Assembly (NCBI GenBank): GCA_964638245.1 | Contig: CAZWZG010000029.1 | Location: 1 to 26,305 of the forward strand | Length of the DNA stretch: 26,305 nucleotides | Source of the DNA: CAZWZG01 sp964638245 | Lineage (GTDB): Bacteria > Pseudomonadota > Alphaproteobacteria > Rhodobacterales > Rhodobacteraceae | Direction: 5' to 3' | Part shown: positions 7,550-14,528 of the stretch, piece by piece | How the letters are laid out: each line of letters starts with the position of its first letter | Position numbering within the stretch: position 1 is the stretch's first letter | The notes under the pieces: model-generated | Seen by the model: only the letters and a program-made list of their open reading frames with translations | Databases searched by the model: none | What the model was told of the DNA's origin: nothing | Translations under genes and position numbers: made by a program

Positions 7550-7972
7550 TTACTCGGCCGCTTTTGCGGGTTCTCCGAGTTGGGCAAGCTGGTTCTCGCC
7601 CCAAGCGATGTGGTCTTTCAGGTCTTCAATGGCTGAATCGAGCTCAGCACGGTCTCTTTCAAGTTCGCCCAGGCGTTTCACGGCTGCAGCGTAGACCGCG
7701 CGAAGCTGAACGGCCTCCTGCGTATCGGACCCGTACATGTTCAAAAGCTGGCGGATTTGCTCAAGGCTAAATCCGAAGCGTTTGCCACGCAGGATCAGTT
7801 TCAGGCGAGCCCGGTCCGATTTGTTATAAAGACGCCGCGTGCCTTCCCGGCGCGGAAAAATCAGCTCTTTGGCTTCGTAAAACCGCAGCGCACGGGATGT
7901 GACGTCGAACTCTTTACACATCTCCCGAATGGTCATCCAGGAGTCATCACTTCCGCCAATCGTAGTCGTCAT
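7550..7972 (-). CDS. MerR-family transcriptional regulator
   Basis: The 140-residue protein has an N-terminal MerR winged helix (MTIREMCKEFDVTSRALRFYEAKELI, then RREGTRRLYNKSDRARLKLILRGKRFGFSLEQIRQLL), followed by a coiled-coil dimerisation helix (LGELERDRAELDSAIEDLKDHI). No Cys-rich metal site is present, so it is not a metal sensor of the MerR/CueR kind. MerR regulators of this type (for example the LiuR group) control branched-chain and fatty-acid catabolism in proteobacteria. Its position directly before the acyl-CoA dehydrogenase gene suggests local control of beta-oxidation. I chose the ATG at 7972; a TTG at 7984 preceded by AGGA and an ATG at 7936 are alternatives. Confidence 0.85.
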   Translation of the reverse strand: MTTTIGGSDDSWMTIREMCKEFDVTSRALRFYEAKELIFPRREGTRRLYNKSDRARLKLILRGKRFGFSLEQIRQLLNMYGSDTQEAVQLRAVYAAAVKRLGELERDRAELDSAIEDLKDHIAWGENQLAQLGEPAKAAE

Positions 7973-8102
7973 CTCGTCGTTCAAGTGGCCGTCCTGTTGT
8001 TTATTGAGACCGGTTGCAAATTAGTAGGATGCCAGAGAGGCGTTTTCCAAGTGTGAAATTCGTCTGCCGTTGCGTGTATTTGGGAAACGACGCAGCGTCA
8101 TC

Positions 8103-8202
8103 NNNNNNNNNNNNNNNNNNNNNNNNNNNNNNNNNNNNNNNNNNNNNNNNNNNNNNNNNNNNNNNNNNNNNNNNNNNNNNNNNNNNNNNNNNNNNNNNNN
8201 NN
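8103..8202. other. Assembly gap of 100 Ns
   Basis: Exactly 100 consecutive Ns occur here, the usual placeholder for a scaffold gap of unknown length. A MerR-type gene runs into it from the right. Sequence immediately left of the gap (8003-8102) does not continue a MerR protein in any frame, so the true gap is probably longer than the missing C-terminus of that gene and may hide other features. A perfect GACGC-A-GCGTC palindrome lies next to it at 8089-8099. Confidence 0.97.
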
Positions 8203-8294
8203 AGCAGTTCAATGTATTCGTAGTAGCGCAGCGTACGAGGGGTCACATCGAACCGCTCGCACATTTCCTTGAATGACAGTCTTATGTCGTCCAT
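8203..8294 (-). CDS. Second MerR-family regulator, 3' part lost in assembly gap
   Basis: Only 30 residues are visible: MDDIRLSFKEMCERFDVTPR followed by TLRYYEYIEL. This is the DNA-binding helix-turn-helix start of a MerR protein, closely parallel to the neighbouring regulator (EMCKEFDVTSRALRFYEAKEL). The rest is hidden by the run of Ns. The two regulators are tandem paralogues on the same strand ahead of the beta-oxidation genes. The 111 bp between this start and the MATE exporter start form a divergent promoter region; a TTGACG on the minus strand at 8347-8352 is a possible -35 box. Interruption is an assembly artefact, not evidence of a pseudogene. Confidence 0.85.
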
Positions 8295-8405
8295 TTGTCT
8301 TCTCCGCAGCCAAGGCTACTCTGCTTTTCTGTGCCGCGTAAACACTCGTCAAAGAGCGGCTGCAAACAATGCATGTTTTTCGCGTGGCCGATCTGGCACC
8401 TGGAC

Positions 8406-9761
8406 ATGCATCTAAACTTGGAAAGTGTATTGGCCACCGGCGCTCAAGCAAAACAAGGGGAAATATCCCATCGGCGCGTCATAACGATCGCATTTCCGAT
8501 CGTGATTTCCAATGCGACGATCCCGCTTTTGGGCATCGCTGATACGGCGGCAGTCGGCCAATTGGGCGAAGCCGCCCCGATTGGTGCGGTGGGGATGGGG
8601 GCCTTTATACTGACGGCTCTTTATTGGCTGTTTGGGTTCCTCCGCATGGGGACGGTGGGCCTGACGAGCCAGGCGCTCGGGCGGGATGACAGGGCTGAAG
8701 CGGATGTGTTGCTGACACGCTCGGTTGTTTTTGGCCTGGCGATGGGGGTTGGCCTGATCCTGCTCCAGTGGCCGCTTTTTGCTGGCGCGCTGGCCCTGGC
8801 ACCCGGGTCGGAAGAGGTCGAAAGCCTGACCCAGAGCTATCTTTCGATCCGGATCTGGTCAGCTCCTGCCATGATCGCGATGTATGGGATCACGGGTTGG
8901 CTGATCGCCCATGAGCGAACGCGCGGTGTCCTTGTGCTTCAGGTCTGGACCAACGGGCTCAACATCGTGCTGGATTTCGTCTTCGTGCTGGGTTTCGGTT
9001 GGGGCGTCGAAGGCGTGGCATGGGCCACGTTCATCGCGGAATGGTCCGGGATCGTCGTTGGTCTTTGGCTCGTGCGGGATGCCCTGCTGCGCCCTTATTG
9101 GAACGACTGGGCGCGGGCCATCGACGGCCCGGAGATCTCACGCATGGTCAAGGTCAACACGGACCTGTTTCTGCGCACGGCCATGCTGGAGGCGATCTTC
9201 GTCTCCTTCGTCTTCATCGGGGCGCGCTTGGGCGATGTCACGCTTGCGGCCAATCAGGTGCTGATCCAGTTCGTTTTCGTGACTGCGTTTTCGCTTGATG
9301 GGTTGGTCTTTGCTGCCGAAACACTGGTCGGGCAGGCCAAGGGCGCAGGGAACCGCGCGGCCTTCCGGCGAACGGTGGTTATCACGGCTATCCAATCGAC
9401 GATTATTGTGATCGCTCTCGCGTTGGTTTTCGCTTTGGCGGGCGGGTTCTTTATTGATCTAATGACGACGGCAGAGGACGTGCGCATCGAAGCCAAGAGC
9501 TTTCTTCTTTTCATGGTTCTAGCGCCGCTTATTGGCGGGCCTGCGTGGATTTTCGATGGCATCTTTATCGGTGCAACACGGACCCGCGACATGCGCAACA
9601 TGATGGTTATCGCCTTTGCGGCGTATTGTATCGCAGCGCTTGTACTCGTCGGGCCGCTGGGCAACACCGGCCTTTGGATTGCACTTCTATTGTCGTTTGC
9701 GGTGCGCGGCCTGACGCTGGCCTTCCGCTATCCACCACTTGAGCGCGACATCGCCGTCTAG
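8406..9761 (+). CDS. MATE family efflux transporter, DinF-like
   Basis: The integral inner-membrane exporter has 451 residues and about 12 hydrophobic segments. The N-terminal signature FPIVISNATIPLLGIADTAAVGQLG and the following LYWLFGFLRMGTVGLTSQALG are typical of the DinF branch of the MATE superfamily. These carriers use a Na+ or H+ gradient to expel cationic or organic compounds. The ATG at 8406 is preferred because upstream in-frame sequence (from 8295) is not membrane-protein-like and has no ribosome site; a GTG at 8427 is another option. It is divergent from the gapped MerR gene, which could regulate it. Its TAG shares a CTAG with the stop of the convergent pyrD. The substrate is unknown. 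Confidence 0.93.
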   Translation: MHLNLESVLATGAQAKQGEISHRRVITIAFPIVISNATIPLLGIADTAAVGQLGEAAPIGAVGMGAFILTALYWLFGFLRMGTVGLTSQALGRDDRAEADVLLTRSVVFGLAMGVGLILLQWPLFAGALALAPGSEEVESLTQSYLSIRIWSAPAMIAMYGITGWLIAHERTRGVLVLQVWTNGLNIVLDFVFVLGFGWGVEGVAWATFIAEWSGIVVGLWLVRDALLRPYWNDWARAIDGPEISRMVKVNTDLFLRTAMLEAIFVSFVFIGARLGDVTLAANQVLIQFVFVTAFSLDGLVFAAETLVGQAKGAGNRAAFRRTVVITAIQSTIIVIALALVFALAGGFFIDLMTTAEDVRIEAKSFLLFMVLAPLIGGPAWIFDGIFIGATRTRDMRNMMVIAFAAYCIAALVLVGPLGNTGLWIALLLSFAVRGLTLAFRYPPLERDIAV

Positions 9762-10816
9762 AGCCAGCGTTCGCGATCGGTTCCAACGGACTCAGCGACG
9801 GTTGCAAAGCCATCCCTTTGTAGGAGCGTGTCGAGGCCGTGCGCGATCTTCGGGATCAGCGAGAGGCCCTGATAGACCATCGCCGTATAAAGCTGCACCG
9901 CATGCGCCCCGGCGCGGATTTTGGTGTAGGCGTCTTCTGCGCTGGTGATCCCGCCCACGCCGATCAGGGCCAGGCGGCCCTCGCTCAAAGCCGAAACGCG
10001 GGCGAGGACGCGTGTGGAGGGATCGAACAGCGGCACACCCGAGAGGCCGCCTTTCTCGTCCTTCATGCGTGAGGCCAAGCCGTCGCGGGCCAGCGTGGTG
10101 TTCGTGGCGATCATGCCGTCGGCGCCGGCTTCGATGGTGGCCTCCACGGCGGCTGCAATTTCAGTGGCACTGAGGTCGGGGGCGATTTTGACGAAGACTG
10201 GGACGCGGGTGGCGAGGCTTTCGCGGATGGCTGTGACGCCAGTCAGGAGCGCGCGCAGGGCATCTGCGCCTTGCAGGTCGCGCAGCGCCTCGGTGTTGGG
10301 GGAAGAGACGTTGACGGTGACGAAGTCGACGTGAGGGCCAGCGCGTTCAAAGACACGGGCAAAGTCAGCCAGGCGATCCTCGCTGTCCTTGTTGGCGCCG
10401 AGGTTGAGGCCGACGGGGATGCCCTTGGCGCGCGCGGCGAGGCGGTCGGTGATCGTGTCCATGCCGTCGTTGTTGAAGCCAAATCGGTTGATGGCGGCGC
10501 GGTCTGGTGTGAGGCGGAACAGGCGCGGTTTAGGGTTGCCGGGTTGGGGGTGGGGCGTTGCCGCGCCCACCTCGAGGAAGCCAAAGCCAGCGCGCATGAG
10601 GGGCGCGAGTGCTTCGGCGTTCTTGTCATAGCCTGCAGCGAGGCCGACGGGGTTGTCGAGCGGGATGCCGGCGAGCGTTGTGGCCAGTCGCGGCGTGCTG
10701 ACGGGGCCGGGAAGGGGCGCGAGACCAGCACGGAGCGCGGCCAATGACAGGCCATGGGCGCGTTCGGGGTCGAATGCCCGTAGTGCGCGCAGGCCGATGG
10801 CTTCGGTGAGGCTCAT
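9758..10816 (-). CDS. pyrD: Dihydroorotate dehydrogenase (quinone), class 2
   Basis: PyrD oxidises dihydroorotate to orotate with FMN and passes electrons to the membrane quinone pool in pyrimidine synthesis. The 352-residue protein has the class 2 N-terminal helix (LRALRAFDPERAHGLSLAAL) for membrane/quinone docking. FMN/substrate segments include NPVGLAAGYDKNAEA, NRFGFNNDG and VNVSSPNT, which holds the catalytic Ser that distinguishes class 2 from the Cys of class 1. ATNTT and GVGGI(T/S) blocks follow. The ATG at 10816 overlaps the stop of the DUF952 gene as ATGA, indicating translational coupling and settling the start. In-frame sequence further upstream reads through the DUF952 gene and is not PyrD-like. 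Confidence 0.96.
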   Translation of the reverse strand: MSLTEAIGLRALRAFDPERAHGLSLAALRAGLAPLPGPVSTPRLATTLAGIPLDNPVGLAAGYDKNAEALAPLMRAGFGFLEVGAATPHPQPGNPKPRLFRLTPDRAAINRFGFNNDGMDTITDRLAARAKGIPVGLNLGANKDSEDRLADFARVFERAGPHVDFVTVNVSSPNTEALRDLQGADALRALLTGVTAIRESLATRVPVFVKIAPDLSATEIAAAVEATIEAGADGMIATNTTLARDGLASRMKDEKGGLSGVPLFDPSTRVLARVSALSEGRLALIGVGGITSAEDAYTKIRAGAHAVQLYTAMVYQGLSLIPKIAHGLDTLLQRDGFATVAESVGTDRERWL

Positions 10817-11151
10817 GCCAGAACGTCCAGGAAGACGTGGCTGCCATCCACGAGCGGCAGCTCGTGTCGGGCGATAATGTCGTCCATGCGCAAGCGCCGG
10901 TAGAGGTGCGGGAACAGGACGTCGCCGCGCGCGGGTTCCCATTTGAGCGCGTCGCCCAACGTGTCGGCATCCACCGTCAGAAGGACCAGCCCTTCGACAT
11001 TAGCGAAATACTTTGCGGCCGTTTCGGCCACGGTTTCCGCGGTTGAAAAGTGGATATAGCCGTCGGTCAGATCGATCGGCGCGCCCTCGGTTTCGCCAGC
11101 GGCCTCAAAAGCGGCCATCTCGTTCGCGCGGAAAATTTTGTAGATCAGCAT
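10813..11151 (-). CDS. DUF952 domain-containing protein
   Basis: The 112-residue cytoplasmic protein starts MLIYKIFRANEM and contains DLTDGYIHFSTA, ALKWEPARGDVLFPHLYR and GSHVFLD, the recognisable blocks of DUF952. The biochemical function of this domain is not established to my knowledge. Some members look like small ADP-ribosyl-binding or transferase-like folds. Its stop overlaps the pyrD start (ATGA), a pairing recurrent in alphaproteobacteria. I chose the ATG at 11151 by the family N-terminus; it has no clear Shine-Dalgarno sequence. A GTG nine codons upstream is possible. A GGGG-TCATG-CCCC hairpin followed by five Ts (minus strand) lies directly before this ATG. Confidence 0.88.
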   Translation of the reverse strand: MLIYKIFRANEMAAFEAAGETEGAPIDLTDGYIHFSTAETVAETAAKYFANVEGLVLLTVDADTLGDALKWEPARGDVLFPHLYRRLRMDDIIARHELPLVDGSHVFLDVLA

Positions 11152-11222
11152 GAAAAAGGGGCATGACCCCAAGGCCACGCAAGGTCAAGGCGCCTTGGAC
11201 GCGCCCGACCTTCGGATAGATG

Positions 11223-11238
11223 TTGCAATTCCATGCAA
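11223..11238. promoter_or_regulatory. TTGCA-N6-TGCAA inverted repeat between divergent genes
   Basis: In the 163-bp divergent region between the DUF952 gene and the nucleotidase gene, TTGCAATTCCATGCAA forms a 5-6-5 inverted repeat and also holds the direct repeat TGCAAT twice, 10 bp apart. A separate perfect 12-bp palindrome, CAAGGCGCCTTG, lies at 11186-11197. Either could be an operator for the divergent pair; there is no direct proof. Confidence 0.3.
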
Positions 11239-11314
11239 TCTGAGGCGGGATTGGGCATGAGGCCCGTTCTGCCCGGGCTCGGTACAATCAGAAGAGAAAC
11301 GACAGGGGGGGCAC

Positions 11315-12898
11315 ATGATGCTCAAACCACTTCTTACAGCGACGGCGGCAGCTGCGCTTTCAGCCGGTGCGGCGATGGCGGAGTATTCCATTACCATCGT
11401 GCACACCAATGACTTCCACGACCGGTTCGAGCCGATCAGCCGGTTCAACAACGCTTGCCGCGAAGGTGACAACGAAGAAGGCAAGTGCTTTGGCGGTATG
11501 GCCCGCGTGGCCACAGCGATTGCGCGGGCGCGCGAGCGTCACGACAACCTTCTTGTGGTTGACGCCGGTGACCAGTTCCAGGGCACTCTGTTTTTCCAAG
11601 TGTATTCTGGTGACGTACAGGCCGAAATGATGAGCCGCGCTGGCTATGACGCAATGGTCGTCGGAAACCACGAATTCAATAAAGGTCCGGAAGGGCTTGC
11701 GCGTTTTATTCAACAAGTCAATTTTCCCGTATTGATGTCAAACGCCGACCTATCTGCAGAACCGGCAGTTAGGGACTTGATCAAAAAATCTGTAGTTATC
11801 GAAAAGGCGGGCGAGCGTATTGGTTTGATTGGTGCCACTCCGGCGAACACGGACGAAATCTCTTCGCCGGGTCCAAATATTTCATTTCTTGATCCAAGCC
11901 CCGCCGTTCAGGCTGAGATCGACGCGCTGGAGGCAGATGGCGTCGACAAGATCATACTCCTTAGCCACTCCGGCTTTGCGACCGATCAAATGATTGCGAT
12001 GAACACTCAGGGCCTTGACGTAATTGTCGGCGGTCATTCGAACACTTTTCTTTCAAACACGGATGACGGTGCGGTCGATAGCTATCCTTCGATGATGAAC
12101 GGTGTGCCGATTGTTCAGGCATTTGCGTACGGCAAGTACCTTGGTGAGCTTGAGGTCACCTTTGACGATGACGGCAATGTCACGTCTGCCGTGGGTGAGC
12201 CGATCCTACTTGATACGAACATTCCGGAGGACGAAGGCGTCGTTGCACGCCTTGCATCGCTTGCTGAACCTCTGGACGCGTTCCGCAACCAGGTTGTTGC
12301 CGAGGCCGCGGTCAGTCTAGACGGTCAGCGCGAAAGCTGCCGGTTCATGGAATGCGAGATGGGCAACCTGATTGCGGACGCTATTCTTGAACGGACCAAG
12401 GATCAGGGCATCCAGATTGCCATCCAGAACGGCGGCGGTATCCGCGCCTCGATCGATCCGGGCGACATCACCAAGGGTGAGGTTATCTCGGTTCTGCCGT
12501 TCCAGAACGTGCTGGCCACGTTCTTCATCCCGGGCTCTGCCGTGAAGGCAGCGCTGGAAAACGCAGTGACGCAGTATGACGATCCGGATGCGACGGGCCG
12601 CTTTGCGCAAGTTGCGGGTCTGAAGTACACGATCAACAAGTCGGCGCCGACGGGTGAGCGGATCAGCGACATCATGGTCATGGAAGGTGACAGCTTCGTT
12701 CCGCTGGACATGGACAAGATGTACGGTGTGGCTGCCAACGACTTCCTGCGTCGTGGCGGAGATGGGTACTCGATGTTCGTTGATGCTGAGAACGCATATG
12801 ACTTCGGACCGGACTTGGCCGATGTGTTTGAGGAGTTCCTTGCAGCAAACGCACCGGTGACCCCGTATATCGAAGGTCGAATCACAATCAACGAGTGA
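11315..12898 (+). CDS. Secreted 5'-nucleotidase / 2',3'-cyclic phosphodiesterase, UshA family
   Basis: The 527-residue periplasmic enzyme hydrolyses nucleotides to nucleosides and phosphate. A Sec signal peptide spans about residues 1-22 (hydrophobic Ala/Leu core, cleavage likely after AMA). The metallophosphoesterase domain has Asp33 and His35 in HTNDFHDR, Asp86 in DAGDQFQG, Asn118-His119 in VGNHEF, His218 in LLSHSG and His241 in GGHSN, the full binuclear metal site. The C-terminal 5'-nucleotidase domain (about 330-520) has the nucleoside-binding motifs NGGGIRASI and VAANDFLRRGGDGYSMF. A strong AGGGGGG precedes the ATG; the adjacent ATG at 11318 is equally possible. A rho-independent terminator follows. 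A central part (about 11690-12070) looks more AT-rich than the rest. Such enzymes help marine bacteria take phosphate from nucleotides. Confidence 0.94.
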   Translation: MMLKPLLTATAAAALSAGAAMAEYSITIVHTNDFHDRFEPISRFNNACREGDNEEGKCFGGMARVATAIARARERHDNLLVVDAGDQFQGTLFFQVYSGDVQAEMMSRAGYDAMVVGNHEFNKGPEGLARFIQQVNFPVLMSNADLSAEPAVRDLIKKSVVIEKAGERIGLIGATPANTDEISSPGPNISFLDPSPAVQAEIDALEADGVDKIILLSHSGFATDQMIAMNTQGLDVIVGGHSNTFLSNTDDGAVDSYPSMMNGVPIVQAFAYGKYLGELEVTFDDDGNVTSAVGEPILLDTNIPEDEGVVARLASLAEPLDAFRNQVVAEAAVSLDGQRESCRFMECEMGNLIADAILERTKDQGIQIAIQNGGGIRASIDPGDITKGEVISVLPFQNVLATFFIPGSAVKAALENAVTQYDDPDATGRFAQVAGLKYTINKSAPTGERISDIMVMEGDSFVPLDMDKMYGVAANDFLRRGGDGYSMFVDAENAYDFGPDLADVFEEFLAANAPVTPYIEGRITINE

Positions 12899-12915
12899 TC
12901 GTTCTGAAATGATGG

Positions 12916-12947
12916 AAAGGCGCGTCTTCGGGCGCGCCTTTTCTTTT
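12916..12947 (+). terminator. Rho-independent terminator after the nucleotidase gene
   Basis: Stem AAAGGCGCG (12916-12924) pairs perfectly with CGCGCCTTT (12933-12941) around an 8-nt loop, and TTTTCTTTT follows. It lies 18 bp past the nucleotidase stop and before the SRAP gene, so it should end the nucleotidase transcript. Confidence 0.88.
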
Positions 12948-12972
12948 GCGCAGGCGGAGTTAGGCTCGGGGG

Positions 12973-13638
12973 ATGTGCGGACGATTTGCCATCACGCTTC
13001 CCGATGACGCCATGGCGCAGCTTTTTGATGCAGCGCCGGACAATGATTTGCCGGGGGTGCCCAATTACAATGTGTGCCCGACGACGCAGGTGCATGTGGT
13101 GGTCATGGGGGACGAGCGGCGACGACTGCGTGCGATGCGCTGGGGGTTCATCCCCCATTGGGCGAAATCGCCGACCGATGGTCCGCTTCTGATCAATGCG
13201 CGGGGAGAGACGATTGCGGACAAGCCTGCGTTTCGGGCCGCTGCACGCGAGCGGCGGTGCCTGATCCCGGCGACGGGGTTCTATGAATGGACCAAGGATG
13301 CGGAAGGAACGCGGTTTCCTTGGTATATTCGGTCCTCGGACGATGCACCGCTGGCGTTCGCGGGCGTTTGGCAGGTCTGGGACAAAGGTGACGAGCCGCT
13401 GGTGACCTGCGCGATTGTTACGACGAGCGCAAATAACGCGATGTCTGCCATTCACCATCGCATGCCAGTGATTTTGTCGCCCGAAGATTGGCCGCTGTGG
13501 CTCGGTGAAGCGGGAAAGGGGGCAGCGACCTTGATGAAGGCGGCCCCGGAGGATGCGCTGGTCTTACATCGTGTGGATCGGGCGGTGAATTCGAACCGTG
13601 CGACGGGTTCAGAACTGATCGAACCCATCGAAGCCTAA
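12973..13638 (+). CDS. SOS response-associated peptidase (SRAP/YedK/HMCES family)
   Basis: The 221-residue protein caps abasic sites in single-stranded DNA through a thiazolidine crosslink. Cys2, exposed after Met removal, is the nucleophile (MCGRFAI). Asn75 in NARGET, Glu105 in GFYEWTK and His161 in IHHRMPVIL complete the active site seen in YedK. Length matches the family. The start is fixed because Cys must be residue 2. It has its own transcription context: a terminator lies 25 bp upstream and a hairpin 5-27 bp downstream. The usual IHDRMP is IHHRMP here, a mild variation. No SOS (LexA) box was recognised upstream. Confidence 0.95.
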   Translation: MCGRFAITLPDDAMAQLFDAAPDNDLPGVPNYNVCPTTQVHVVVMGDERRRLRAMRWGFIPHWAKSPTDGPLLINARGETIADKPAFRAAARERRCLIPATGFYEWTKDAEGTRFPWYIRSSDDAPLAFAGVWQVWDKGDEPLVTCAIVTTSANNAMSAIHHRMPVILSPEDWPLWLGEAGKGAATLMKAAPEDALVLHRVDRAVNSNRATGSELIEPIEA

Positions 13639-13665
13639 AAAAAGGCCGCGCATGGAGCGCGGCCT
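13637..13665 (-). terminator. Hairpin with T-tract only on the minus strand, after the SRAP gene
   Basis: A perfect 9-bp stem (AGGCCGCGC 13643-13651 with GCGCGGCCT 13657-13665, loop ATGGA) is preceded by seven As at 13637-13643. Read on the minus strand it is a classic terminator with a T-tract, yet no gene on the minus strand enters from the right. It may work as a hairpin-only terminator for the SRAP gene and block antisense transcription into it. Confidence 0.6.
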
Positions 13666-13832
13666 GTCCAGTCAGGGAGGAGCTCGGACACCCGGAAACC
13701 GGGCGAAGTCCGAATGACAAGCACGCTGCCGACATGCCCGTCGTATTGTTTCTTATCCGGAAAATGTGGCGAAGTTTTGACCGGGATTGTGACCCACATG
13801 GGCACCAAAAGCGGGGCGGGCGGGCAACGATC

Positions 13833-13889
13833 CATGGGCGATGCCGTTCCAGGCCTCTTGCCGTGCAGGGATCGCCCATGCAAAGAGGC
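13833..13889 (+). promoter_or_regulatory. Possible cis-regulatory RNA in the hisB leader
   Basis: CATGGGCGAT (13833-13842) is perfectly repeated in inverse at 13871-13880 (10-bp arms, 28-nt spacer). A second pair, GCCTCTT (13853-13859) with AAGAGGC (13883-13889), interleaves with the first, so both could form only as a pseudoknot or as alternatives. The structure ends 27 bp before the hisB ATG. No run of His codons and no U-tract is present, so it is not a classical his attenuator. The second pair is short enough to be chance. Confidence 0.35.
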
Positions 13890-13916
13890 GCGCACTAGGG
13901 CAAAAAGGACAGCGCC

Positions 13917-14504
13917 ATGCGCAAAGCCACGATCGAGCGTACGACTTCGGAAACGAAGATCAGCGTGACCGTCGATCTCGACGGGACCGGCACCTATGAC
14001 AATGCGACGGGCGTTGGGTTCTTTGACCACATGCTCGACCAACTCGCGCGCCACGCGATGATGGACGTGACGGTCAAGGCAACCGGCGATTTGCACATCG
14101 ATGATCACCACACGGTCGAGGATACCGGGATCGCGCTTGGACAAGCTCTAACGCAAGCGCTGGGCGACAAACGCTCGATTCGCCGCTACGGCGAATCGCA
14201 CCTCCCTATGGATGACACGCTGATTCGTGCGGCACTGGACCTATCGGGGCGGCCTTACCTTGGTTGGGGTGTTTCGTTCACCGCGCCCAAGATCGGAACG
14301 TTTGACACCGAGCTTGTGCGCGAGTTCTTTCAGGCGTTTTCGACCCACGGCGGCATCACGCTGCATATCGACCAAATCCGGGGCATCAACAGCCACCACA
14401 TCGCCGAGGCGAGCTTCAAAGCCGTCGCGCGCGCTCTTCGCATGGCGCTTGAGACCGATCCACGGGCCGGTAATGCGGTGCCATCGACCAAAGGCACGCT
14501 CTAG
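13917..14504 (+). CDS. hisB: Imidazoleglycerol-phosphate dehydratase
   Basis: HisB dehydrates imidazoleglycerol phosphate to imidazoleacetol phosphate in histidine synthesis. The 195-residue monofunctional form contains both half-repeats with the metal-binding motifs GFFDHMLDQLARH and DIDDHHTVEDTGIALG in the first half, and NSHHIAEASFKAVARAL in the second. It has no fused phosphatase domain. AAGGA lies upstream of the ATG. It begins the his block and is followed by hisH after 24 bp. The 278-bp region before it holds the SRAP hairpin and an inverted repeat close to the start. Confidence 0.97.
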   Translation: MRKATIERTTSETKISVTVDLDGTGTYDNATGVGFFDHMLDQLARHAMMDVTVKATGDLHIDDHHTVEDTGIALGQALTQALGDKRSIRRYGESHLPMDDTLIRAALDLSGRPYLGWGVSFTAPKIGTFDTELVREFFQAFSTHGGITLHIDQIRGINSHHIAEASFKAVARALRMALETDPRAGNAVPSTKGTL

Positions 14505-14528
14505 CGGGCGAATTGTTGGAATAGTGCA

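Noticed and set aside
8001..8102. Continuation of the gapped MerR gene to the left of the Ns
   Set aside because: The residues in frame do not resemble a MerR C-terminus and the gap length is unknown, so frame continuity across it is meaningless.
12403..13458. 351-codon minus-strand frame across the nucleotidase end, its terminator and the SRAP gene
   Set aside because: It crosses two clear genes and a terminator on the other strand, and its product is low-complexity and basic.
13666..13916. His-rich leader peptide for attenuation of the his operon
   Set aside because: I looked for consecutive His codons behind a start codon and found none.
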